Part shown: in pieces, positions 1 to 6,205 of the stretch
Numbering within the stretch: the stretch's first letter is position 1
How the letters are laid out: each line of letters opens with the position of its first letter
Assembly: GCA_045656005.1 (NCBI GenBank)
Contig: JAZOQG010000076.1
Location: 1-23,663, forward strand
Direction of reading: 5' to 3'
DNA length: 23,663 bases
Source of the DNA: JAZNQN01 sp045656005
Lineage (GTDB): Bacteria > Bacillota > Clostridia > UMGS1883 > UMGS1540
Notes under the pieces: generated by a model
The model's database searches: none
What the model was told of the DNA's origin: nothing
Seen by the model: only the letters and a program-made list of their open reading frames with translations
Translations under genes and position numbers: made by a program

Positions 1-36
1 AGTGGGCCAGGAGTTCGAGTCTCTTCAGGCGCGCCA
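1..36 (+). tRNA. 3' end of a tRNA, probably tRNA-Arg (partial)
   Basis: The window opens inside a tRNA. A T arm is visible (stem 9-13, loop TTCGAGT at 14-20, stem 21-25), followed by a seven-base 3' acceptor strand at 26-32, a G discriminator at 33 and an encoded CCA at 34-36. The acceptor strand CAGGCGC with G73 fits Clostridia tRNA-Arg, but the anticodon lies outside the window, so the identity is inferred. It stands only 4-5 bases before tRNA-His, so it belongs to the same transcript. Confidence 0.75.
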
Positions 37-41
37 ACATG

Positions 42-117
42 GTGGGTATAGCTCAATCGGCAGAGCGCCAGTTTGTGGCACTGGAGGTCATCGGTTCGAT
101 CCCGATTATCCACCCCA
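42..117 (+). tRNA. tRNA-His (GTG anticodon)
   Basis: A complete cloverleaf can be drawn. The acceptor strands are GTGGGTA at 42-48 and TATCCAC at 107-113. The anticodon stem is 68-72/80-84 with GTG at 75-77, and the T arm has loop TTCGATC. The discriminator is C114 and CCA is encoded at 115-117. G41 sits where the extra G-1 of tRNA-His is expected and can pair with C114, a hallmark of this tRNA. Confidence 0.96.
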
Positions 118-160
118 TTTTTTAAGCTGAGTTCGAACAGATGATGCAGAGAAACGATAT

Positions 161-235
161 TGGGCTGTAGCCAAGTCGGTAAGGCACCAGACTTTGACTC
201 TGGCATTCGTTGGTTCGAGTCCAGCCAGCCAGCCA
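161..235 (+). tRNA. tRNA-Gln (TTG anticodon) with a one-base gap in the acceptor stem
   Basis: The D arm (GCC/GGC), the anticodon stem 187-191/199-203 with TTG at 194-196, and the T arm 209-225 are normal, and CCA is encoded at 233-235. The 5' acceptor strand is TGGGCTG (161-167). The 3' strand between the T stem and the discriminator G232 has only six bases, CAGCCA (226-231), where CAGCCCA would be expected. One of G162-G164 is therefore left unpaired. The affected stretch is a run of CCAG repeats, so a true one-base deletion and a sequencing or assembly error are both possible. Confidence 0.88.
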
Positions 236-239
236 ATAT

Positions 240-315
240 GACCCATTAGCTCAGCCGGCAGAGCACTTGACTTTTAATCAAGGTGTCCGGCGTTCGAATC
301 GCCGATGGGTCACCA
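240..315 (+). tRNA. tRNA-Lys (TTT anticodon)
   Basis: This is a full cloverleaf of 76 bases. Acceptor strands GACCCAT (240-246) and ATGGGTC (305-311) pair perfectly. The anticodon stem is 266-270/278-282 with TTT at 273-275. The T loop is TTCGAAT, the discriminator is A312 and CCA is encoded at 313-315. It is the last tRNA of the cluster and is followed within eight bases by an intrinsic terminator. Confidence 0.97.
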
Positions 316-322
316 GAAAAAC

Positions 323-349
323 ACGACTTGTTTCGACAAGTCGTTTTTT
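323..349 (+). terminator. Intrinsic terminator of the tRNA operon
   Basis: There is a perfect 9-bp stem (ACGACTTGT at 323-331, ACAAGTCGT at 336-344) with a TTCG tetraloop, running into a six-T tract at 344-349. Its place eight bases after the CCA of tRNA-Lys makes it the end of the tRNA transcript. Confidence 0.93.
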
Positions 350-368
350 CATTGATATAAATGACACG

Positions 369-424
369 ATATGTGCTAACGCACTCCATATGTTGTCTTA
401 CGGCAACGAGCTTGCATATTGCAA
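369..424. repeat. Run of three short hairpins after the tRNA operon
   Basis: Three inverted repeats follow one another almost without gaps. The first is ATAT-GTGC, loop TAAC, GCAC, a three-base bulge, ATAT (369-391). The second is GTTGTC, loop TTAC, GGCAAC (392-407, with one G-U pair). The third is TTGCA, loop TAT, TGCAA (412-424). The segment lies between the tRNA terminator and the next promoter, and I see no credible gene in it: the 70-codon frame on the minus strand runs through tRNA-Lys and its terminator. It could be a repeated extragenic element or a small structured RNA. The structure is seen; any function is unknown. Confidence 0.5.
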
Positions 425-525
425 TAAAACCCACATCTAAACCAGTTGGTTTTTTCAAACTACAAAGGACAGTGTAAAAATATAATTTTTGTACGAAAGT
501 ATATTTTTTTAAGTAAAAATTGCAG

Positions 526-553
526 TTGAAAACACAATTTAATGTGATATAAT
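526..553 (+). promoter_or_regulatory. Promoter-like site ahead of the serine hydrolase relic
   Basis: A -35-like TTGAAA (526-531) and a perfect -10 TATAAT (548-553) are separated by 16 bp, in AT-rich DNA upstream of the truncated hydrolase at 602. It suggests that the relic, and perhaps the exporter gene behind it, may still be transcribed. Confidence 0.6.
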
Positions 554-601
554 AATATACTAAAAGTTGATTTTTCGAAATAACGCGGAGAATAATTTAA
601 A

Positions 602-890
602 ATGGATAGTAATGAACTTTACTTCATATTTTCAATGACAAAAATGCTTACCTGTACGGTAGCATTGCAACTTTATGAACAGGGTAAGTATCAAATGTCC
701 GACCCGATTACAAAGTATATGCCTGAGTTTACGAAAATGAAAATATCTGATGAAGAACTTAATTTTGAAAATGCTGCAAAAATTACAATAGATGGACTTA
801 TAGAAGAAAGCGTTGAAAGTAATCTTTGTAGCTATGTAAAAAAATCAGATTACAGTTAAGGATTTGTTTACAATGGGTGCATTGGCTTAG
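602..890 (+). pseudogene. Truncated, frameshifted serine hydrolase (class C beta-lactamase-like) relic
   Basis: The open frame 602-859 encodes 85 residues that begin just before the SxxK nucleophile motif (FSMTKMLTC, near residues 10-18). It continues into the family-typical stretch with YEQGKY and a YMPEF motif. In another frame, codons 849-887 read ITVKDLFTMGALA before a stop at 888-890; ITVKDLFTM is the next conserved block of this family. The coding sequence has therefore suffered a frameshift near 840 and stops soon after. The N-terminal strand (an in-frame stop lies at 593-595) and everything from the Tyr-x-Asn motif onward are missing. An active enzyme is not possible. It is not a copy of the intact hydrolase at 4004, since the sequences around SxxK differ. 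Confidence 0.82.
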
Positions 891-919
891 AAAAATGACA
901 AATGTGAGGAGGTTATATC

Positions 920-1792
920 ATGAAAAAGACCGGGTTACTTTATATAATATTAGCTAGCATTTTGTGGGGAACGAGCGGGATTTTTGTAAACAATCTGGCA
1001 CCATACGGGGTTACTTCTCTTCAAATGACATTTATCAGGGGATTCGTATCTTTTGTATGTATGGGTATATATGTATTAATATCAGGCATAAGCATCATCA
1101 AAACAAATTTTAAAGAAATTCTCTTATTTGTCGGAAGTGGACTGTCATTTTTCTTGACTGCAAGTTGTTATTATCAGTCTATGCAATTGACATCGGTATC
1201 CACAGCTGTTGTATTGATGTATACCGCACCAATATTTGTAATGATTTATTCAACGACATTCTTGGGCGAAAAACTTGGTTTAATTAAGCTCATTGCAGTA
1301 ACAGGAATGATTTTAGGATGTTGTCTTGTTTCAGGGATAATAGGAGGACTGAGATTTGATTTGTTCGGAATTTTAATCGGATTATTATCAGGAATAAGCT
1401 ATGCTACATATAACATTATTACAAAAATTCAAATGCAGAATGGTATAAATCCGATAAAAGCTAATTTTTATTGTTTTCTGTTCAGTGTGATTGCGGGACT
1501 TATAGCTGCCAAGCCTGCAGGGATTATTGATTGTATCAGTCTGAATCCTGCTATTGTTATTTCTCTTTCTGTAGGAGTTGGAGTTTTTGCCTGCATACTT
1601 CCATATTTCTTTTATACATTAGCTCTTCGTGAAATCCCCGCAGGCACAGCATCGTCTTTGGGAATACTTGAGCCTATGGCAGCCACAATTTTGAGTGTGA
1701 TGGTATTGGGGGAAAAGCTTTCTGTGTATTCTGTGATTGGAATTATCTTGATTTTAAGTTCGGTTTTTCTTCTCAGTAAAGAGGAAGAATAA
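920..1792 (+). CDS. EamA/DMT-family membrane transporter
   Basis: The 290-residue protein consists almost wholly of hydrophobic segments, about ten transmembrane helices arranged as two tandem EamA repeats (roughly residues 5-138 and 150-286). The N-terminal ILWGTSGIF motif and the late LGILEPMAATILSVMVLGE motif are typical of the drug/metabolite transporter superfamily. Members export or import amino acids, sugars or toxic metabolites across the cytoplasmic membrane; the substrate cannot be read from the sequence. A strong ribosome binding site (GAGGAGG, 906-912) precedes the ATG. The gene stands alone between the hydrolase relic and a long inverted repeat, in DNA that looks more AT-rich than the downstream operons, so it may be an acquired gene. 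Confidence 0.92.
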   Translation: MKKTGLLYIILASILWGTSGIFVNNLAPYGVTSLQMTFIRGFVSFVCMGIYVLISGISIIKTNFKEILLFVGSGLSFFLTASCYYQSMQLTSVSTAVVLMYTAPIFVMIYSTTFLGEKLGLIKLIAVTGMILGCCLVSGIIGGLRFDLFGILIGLLSGISYATYNIITKIQMQNGINPIKANFYCFLFSVIAGLIAAKPAGIIDCISLNPAIVISLSVGVGVFACILPYFFYTLALREIPAGTASSLGILEPMAATILSVMVLGEKLSVYSVIGIILILSSVFLLSKEEE

Positions 1793-1819
1793 TTCGTCAA
1801 ATTCAGTTTAAATGCTTAA

Positions 1820-1863
1820 ATATTACAAAAGGAAGGATCTGTTGTTCCTTCCTTTTGTAATAT
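1820..1863. terminator. 18-bp perfect inverted repeat, probable terminator of the EamA gene
   Basis: The arms 1820-1837 and 1846-1863 are perfectly complementary over 18 bp with an eight-base loop. They start 27 bases after the stop of the transporter gene. There is no strong T tract after the 3' arm, although that arm ends in T-rich sequence (CCTTTTGT), so this is an atypical terminator. A role in mRNA stability or as an extragenic repeat is also possible. Confidence 0.55.
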
Positions 1864-1969
1864 ATAAGGTTTTATTTGGTTGAATATGTTTTGTAATGAA
1901 TTAAGTATGGTGTATGGAGACATTTCACTAAACACACATTTTTGTTCCAGTGTCATCAAAATTGCAAAA

Positions 1970-2032
1970 GTGAAAAAAAAGATATCTTTTTGATTAATTT
2001 ATGTGGTTGAAAATAGGTGTAAAAAAAGATAT
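1970..2032 (+). promoter_or_regulatory. Direct repeat and palindrome at the DUF4965 operon promoter (candidate operator)
   Basis: GTGAAAAAAAAGATAT (1970-1985) recurs as GTGTAAAAAAAGATAT (2017-2032), 15 of 16 bases identical and 47 bases apart. The second copy overlaps the -10 box. The first copy merges into a perfect 16-bp palindrome, AAAAAGATATCTTTTT (1976-1991), just upstream of the -35 box. That placement suits a regulator binding site, but the A-rich composition means chance cannot be excluded. Apart from this and the promoter, I see nothing in 1864-2056. Confidence 0.35.
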
Positions 2033-2035
2033 AAT
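2007..2035 (+). promoter_or_regulatory. Sigma-A-type promoter of the DUF4965-hydrolase-epimerase operon
   Basis: TTGAAA (2007-2012) and TATAAT (2030-2035) are spaced by exactly 17 bp. Transcription would start near 2042, about 30 bases before the ATG at 2071, leaving a short leader with an AAGGAG ribosome binding site at 2057-2062. Confidence 0.8.
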
Positions 2036-2070
2036 TATTATATATAATATATTAAAAAGGAGAATTTATT

Positions 2071-4002
2071 ATGAAACAATTAAGATATTGTTCAGTACCG
2101 CTTTTGACCATAGACCCGTTTTTCAGCATTTGGTCAATGAATGACAATTTGTATGATGATGTAACAAAGCATTGGACAGGCAGAAGAAATCCCATGAGTG
2201 CAGGAGTTTATATTGACGGCGAGATTTTTATGCTTATGGGACAGAGGATACATGATGGGGACAGAAGAACTGCACCATATCGTCTTATGGGTCATATTCC
2301 GCAAAAATCCGTAAAGGTTACACCAACTGCTACATATTACGTGTTTGAAAATGACAAAGTAAGAGTAAACTTAAACTTTTTGTCACCATTAATTTTAGAC
2401 AGACTTGATATTTTGTCAAGACCCGTTTCGTATATGCAATATAATATAGAAATTATAGACGGGAAAGAGCATGAGATAGAGTTTTATTTTGATATGTCAA
2501 CCGAATGTGCGGTTGATACTTATGACAGTAAGGTTGTATGCCGCAAGGGTGAAAACTCAGTGTTTTTCGGAAAATGCGGACAAACTCCCCTGGGTAAAGT
2601 TGGCGACAGCGTAACTATGGACTGGGGATATATTCATATTTCCGAGCCTTCTGCATCTGTGATAAACGGAAGTACAAAGGCGGAAGGAGAACTTAAGGTT
2701 CTTTCCTTTGATGAAGAATATGATGTTTTCAAAGAATATCCATATATTTCGGTGAGGAAGAAGGAACTTTATGGTCTAATCACTTTCGGATACGATGATA
2801 TATATTCAGTTGAATATTTCGGTAAGAAACTTGAAGGCTACTATAAAAAATATTTTAAAAGTTTTGATGAAATGTTTACTGTTGCAATAGCAGAATACGA
2901 AAAAGTAAGAAAACTTTCAAAAGAATTTGACGAGAGAGTAATTAGTGACGGCAAAAAAGTTTCTGATGAATATGCGGAAATCATTTCCCTTGCGTACCGG
3001 CAGTCGGTTGCCGCCCATAAATTAGTTTGCGATGATGAGGGAAATGATTTGTTCCTTTCAAAGGAATGTCATTCAAATGGATGTATGGGAACTTTGGACT
3101 GTACTTATGAATCATCACCTCTTTTCTATAAGTATAATCCCGATTTAATGTTTGCAATGATAAGACCTATAGCAAAATATGCATGCTCTAAGGAGTGGCC
3201 TTTTGATTTTGTGCCGCACGATGTGGGAAGATATCCTGTATCAAACGGTCAGGTTTACGGAGCGGTTGACGGAAAACAAGATCCCGAAATGCAAATGCCG
3301 CTTGAAGAATGTGGCAATTTACTCCTTTGTACATTGTCAGCCGTTAAATTCGGAGCAAAAAATACATCGTTTGTTGATGAATACAAAGACCTTTTAAAGA
3401 AAACTGCTGATTATCTCGTGAAAAACGGATATGACCCTGCTCTTCAGATTTGTACGGATGATTTTACAGGAAAATTTGCCCGCAGTTGTAATTTGAGCAT
3501 AAAGGCAATATTGGGAATAGCATGCTACGGTGTTCTTTATAATGACGAAAAGTATTTGTCCGTTGCAAAAGAATATGCAAAAAAATGGGAAAAGGAAAGC
3601 ATTGGGAAATATGGCTCTTCCCGTCTTACCTTTGACAGAGAGGATAGCTGGAGTCTTAAATATAACATTATATGGGATAAACTTTTAAATCTTAACCTTT
3701 TCAGTGAAGATGTTTTTGAAAGAGAGGTAAAGGTTTATTCCGAAAAACTTAATAAATATGGAATTCCACTTGATATGAGAGAGGACTACACGGTTAATAT
3801 ATGGAATTTCTGGACAACTGTAATGACAGACAACCAGGAATATGTTGACAAAGTTATAAAAGCACAGTATAATTTTATTAGTGAAACTATGGACAGAGTT
3901 CCTATTACCGACTGGCACTGCACAAGTATAAATCGCAGAATGGATTTCCAGAACAGGTCTGTTGTGGGCGGTTTATTCGTAAACTTACTTAAGGAGAGAT
4001 AA
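2071..4002 (+). CDS. DUF4965-containing, glutaminase A-like protein
   Basis: The 643-residue protein carries the N-terminal signature of this group (PLLTIDPFFSIWS near residues 10-22, then DDVTKHWTG). Its C-terminal half has the FLSKECHSNGCMGTLDCTY and FVPHDVGRYPVSNGQ blocks and a LEECGN motif, characteristic of the DUF5127/DUF4965/DUF1793 architecture named after fungal glutaminase A, whose C-terminal part resembles an (alpha/alpha)6 glycosidase barrel. Characterised fungal members are secreted glutaminases, but this one has no signal peptide and is probably cytoplasmic, so the substrate is open. It is the first gene of an operon with a serine hydrolase (one base downstream) and an aldose 1-epimerase, which favours a carbohydrate or glycoconjugate substrate over free glutamine. 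The family call is firm; the function is inference. Confidence 0.85.
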   Translation: MKQLRYCSVPLLTIDPFFSIWSMNDNLYDDVTKHWTGRRNPMSAGVYIDGEIFMLMGQRIHDGDRRTAPYRLMGHIPQKSVKVTPTATYYVFENDKVRVNLNFLSPLILDRLDILSRPVSYMQYNIEIIDGKEHEIEFYFDMSTECAVDTYDSKVVCRKGENSVFFGKCGQTPLGKVGDSVTMDWGYIHISEPSASVINGSTKAEGELKVLSFDEEYDVFKEYPYISVRKKELYGLITFGYDDIYSVEYFGKKLEGYYKKYFKSFDEMFTVAIAEYEKVRKLSKEFDERVISDGKKVSDEYAEIISLAYRQSVAAHKLVCDDEGNDLFLSKECHSNGCMGTLDCTYESSPLFYKYNPDLMFAMIRPIAKYACSKEWPFDFVPHDVGRYPVSNGQVYGAVDGKQDPEMQMPLEECGNLLLCTLSAVKFGAKNTSFVDEYKDLLKKTADYLVKNGYDPALQICTDDFTGKFARSCNLSIKAILGIACYGVLYNDEKYLSVAKEYAKKWEKESIGKYGSSRLTFDREDSWSLKYNIIWDKLLNLNLFSEDVFEREVKVYSEKLNKYGIPLDMREDYTVNIWNFWTTVMTDNQEYVDKVIKAQYNFISETMDRVPITDWHCTSINRRMDFQNRSVVGGLFVNLLKER

Positions 4003-4003
4003 T

Positions 4004-5047
4004 ATGAACTTTGTAGAAAGAGCTGACGCATTTTTAAACGATTATCAGAAAGAATACGACTTTTATGGAAGTGTGCGAGTTACACACAAGGGTAAGATTG
4101 TTTATGAAAAAATGATGAGGTATTCTAACCGGGAAACAGGAACTCGCATTGAGCGTGACAGCGTTTTCACTCTTTACTCCATGTCAAAACCTCTTTGTGT
4201 AATAGGACTTTTAAAATTTTACGACAAGGGTATACTTGATATCGACAAGCATCCGGGAGAATATGTAAAAGAGGCAAAGGGATTCGACGAGAGTGTAACT
4301 ATAAGGCATATGCTTCACCATATAAGCGGACTCCCTGATTTTGGACAACTCCCCGATTTTAAAGAAAAATATGCACCCGGAACACCCGAAAAAATTCGTG
4401 AGCATCTTGAAATTTTAAAAAGTTATCCCATGAATTTTAAACCGGGTACAGACACGATGTATGCAAACATCAACATGATTTTGTGTGCACTTATTTGCGA
4501 AAATCTGTCAGGTCTTTCATATCCTGAGTATATGAAAAAAGAGGTTTTTGAGCCTTTGGGTATGAAAAGTGCATATATAGACAATGGAGAGCATTGCGAA
4601 AAAAGAGTTTCTGGTCATATAAAAGAAAATGACAAAATATATTGCACCGAACCTAGTCGTGACTGGATGATGGGTGCAGGTGATGCGGCGGCAACGGTTG
4701 ATGATATTTACTGCCTTAATATTGCCATAAAGGAAAGACTTCTTTTGAAGAGCGGGACATGGGACATGATTTTAACGGCTACACCCGTAAACGGCTATTT
4801 CGGAATGGGGTGTATGGTAGGAAATGATTATCGCGGAAGAAAGAAAAAGATTACTCATAATGGGGGAAGTATAGGTTTTCGTACGATGCACGTTCAGCTA
4901 CCCGAGGACGATTTTGATGTAATACTTTTATCAAACTGCGACTGGGTTGACGGAAGACACCATATAGTAAATAATCTTCACGATATTTACTATGATGAGA
5001 AAAATAAAGTTTCAAGTCAACCTGAGCTTGATAAAGGTTATATTTGA
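4004..5047 (+). CDS. Serine hydrolase of the class C beta-lactamase family, cytoplasmic
   Basis: The 347-residue protein has the three landmarks of the beta-lactamase/transpeptidase fold: Ser59-Met-Ser-Lys62 (nucleophile and general base), Tyr153-Ala-Asn155, and a THNGG motif near residue 286 in place of Lys-Thr-Gly. It also has the HHISGLPDF block seen in esterase-like members. No signal peptide or membrane segment is visible, so a penicillin-binding or secreted beta-lactamase role is unlikely; an intracellular esterase, amidase or peptidase is more plausible. The ATG follows the upstream stop by one base, with an AAGGAGAG ribosome binding site inside the end of the previous gene, so the two are probably translationally coupled. 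The substrate is unknown; it may act on the same compound as its neighbours. Confidence 0.88.
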   Translation: MNFVERADAFLNDYQKEYDFYGSVRVTHKGKIVYEKMMRYSNRETGTRIERDSVFTLYSMSKPLCVIGLLKFYDKGILDIDKHPGEYVKEAKGFDESVTIRHMLHHISGLPDFGQLPDFKEKYAPGTPEKIREHLEILKSYPMNFKPGTDTMYANINMILCALICENLSGLSYPEYMKKEVFEPLGMKSAYIDNGEHCEKRVSGHIKENDKIYCTEPSRDWMMGAGDAAATVDDIYCLNIAIKERLLLKSGTWDMILTATPVNGYFGMGCMVGNDYRGRKKKITHNGGSIGFRTMHVQLPEDDFDVILLSNCDWVDGRHHIVNNLHDIYYDEKNKVSSQPELDKGYI

Positions 5048-5060
5048 TAGGAGGATAAAA

Positions 5061-6113
5061 ATGGGAATAACAAAAAAGAGCTTTGGATTTATGCCTGACG
5101 GCAGAGAGGTTTTCTCATATTTGCTTGATAACGGCAAAAATGTGAAAGCCGAGATTATAAACTATGGAGGTGCCGTTAAAAACTTATGGGTTCGTGATAA
5201 AAACGGAGAATATACCGATGTTGTTTTGGGGTATGACACCCTGGAGGAATATTTTGATAACGGTGCTTTTTTTGGTGTACTTGTCGGAAGGTGCGGAAAC
5301 AGAATAAAAAACGGTAAATTCACTATTAATGGGAAAGAATATACTGCGGGAATTAATAACGGAGCACATTCACTTCACGGTGGCAAGTCTGGTTTTGATA
5401 AATATTTATGGGATGCAAAAGAGTCAGGTGATGATAAAAATCCTGCTCTCTGTCTTTCAATGCTTTCACCTTCGGGGGATGAGGGATATCCTGGCAATTT
5501 AAGTGTAAAGGTAACCTACACTTTGAATGAAAATGATGCACTTTGCATTAAATATGAGGCGGAAACTGACGAAGATACAGTTGTGAACCTTACAAACCAC
5601 AGTTATTTTAATCTAAACGGGGCAGGATGCGGTGATATATGCGACATGAACATGGAGCTTTGCGCAGGCTTTTACACTCCTGCAGACGAAGACTGTGTAA
5701 CAACAGGTGAAATCGCATCAGTTTCCGGTACCCCTTTTGATTTCAGAGGCGGAGCAAAATTAGGCGATGCGCTTAAAACCCCTCATCCGCAAACTGAAAT
5801 GTTCGGAGGATTTGACAATAACTTTATAATTGACGGCAGAGGCTTTAGAAAAGCGGCAAGGCTTGAAAGTGAGAACACAAAAATTTCAATGGAGCTTTAT
5901 ACTGATGCTCCCGCAATGCAGATTTACACAGGAAACAAAATTGATACAGCGAGAGTGTGCAAAGACGGAAAATGCTACCCTACTTACGGAGGTATCTGTC
6001 TTGAAACACAAAACTTCCCGAATGCAATAAACTACGGACATTTCCCAAATCCGATACTTAAAGCGGGAGAAAAGTACGAATATATTGCAGAGCATCGTTT
6101 CATAACCGAATAA
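5061..6113 (+). CDS. galM: Aldose 1-epimerase (mutarotase)
   Basis: The 350-residue protein interconverts alpha and beta anomers of aldoses such as galactose or glucose in the cytoplasm. Family motifs are clear: GRCGNRIKNGKF near residue 75, HSLHGGKSGFDK near 105-120, catalytic His180 in NHSYFNLNG, and catalytic base Glu315 in LETQNFPNA. Length is normal for GalM. I chose the ATG at 5061 because AGGAGG lies at 5049-5055 and the protein then begins at the usual place; the frame opens further upstream inside the hydrolase gene. It is the last gene of the operon, 13 bases after the hydrolase stop and followed by a terminator. It is galM-like but not next to galK or galT, so it probably serves a pathway defined by its neighbours. 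Confidence 0.95.
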   Translation: MGITKKSFGFMPDGREVFSYLLDNGKNVKAEIINYGGAVKNLWVRDKNGEYTDVVLGYDTLEEYFDNGAFFGVLVGRCGNRIKNGKFTINGKEYTAGINNGAHSLHGGKSGFDKYLWDAKESGDDKNPALCLSMLSPSGDEGYPGNLSVKVTYTLNENDALCIKYEAETDEDTVVNLTNHSYFNLNGAGCGDICDMNMELCAGFYTPADEDCVTTGEIASVSGTPFDFRGGAKLGDALKTPHPQTEMFGGFDNNFIIDGRGFRKAARLESENTKISMELYTDAPAMQIYTGNKIDTARVCKDGKCYPTYGGICLETQNFPNAINYGHFPNPILKAGEKYEYIAEHRFITE

Positions 6114-6117
6114 TATT

Positions 6118-6154
6118 AAAAGGGGATGTAAAAAAATTTTTACATTCTCTTTTT
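6118..6154 (+). terminator. Terminator after the aldose 1-epimerase gene
   Basis: A 16-bp stem (6118-6133 with 6138-6153, two G-U pairs) has a four-base loop and ends in a T-rich 3' arm and tail (6150-6154). It begins five bases after the galM stop and ends just before the -35 box of the next promoter, cleanly separating the two transcription units. Confidence 0.8.
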
Positions 6155-6156
6155 GC

Positions 6157-6185
6157 TTGACAATATTTTTTTGTAGGTATAAAAT
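6157..6185 (+). promoter_or_regulatory. Promoter of the copper ATPase gene
   Basis: A consensus -35 TTGACA (6157-6162) and TAAAAT (6180-6185) are separated by 17 bp, 20 bases before the ATG at 6206. I looked for a CopY box (TACANNTGTA) and found none, so copper control through that repressor is not supported here. Confidence 0.75.
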
Positions 6186-6205
6186 ATTTGTACGAGGTGT
6201 ATTTT

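Noticed and set aside
246..458. 70-codon open frame on the minus strand
   Set aside because: It runs antisense through tRNA-Lys, its terminator and the hairpin run, and its residues are simply the reverse reading of the tRNA.
240..2070. Integrated mobile element using tRNA-Lys as attachment site
   Set aside because: I found no second copy of the tRNA-Lys 3' end downstream and no integrase or transposase gene.
6157..6205. Copper-repressor operator in the copA promoter
   Set aside because: No TACANNTGTA box or other recognised copper operator is present.
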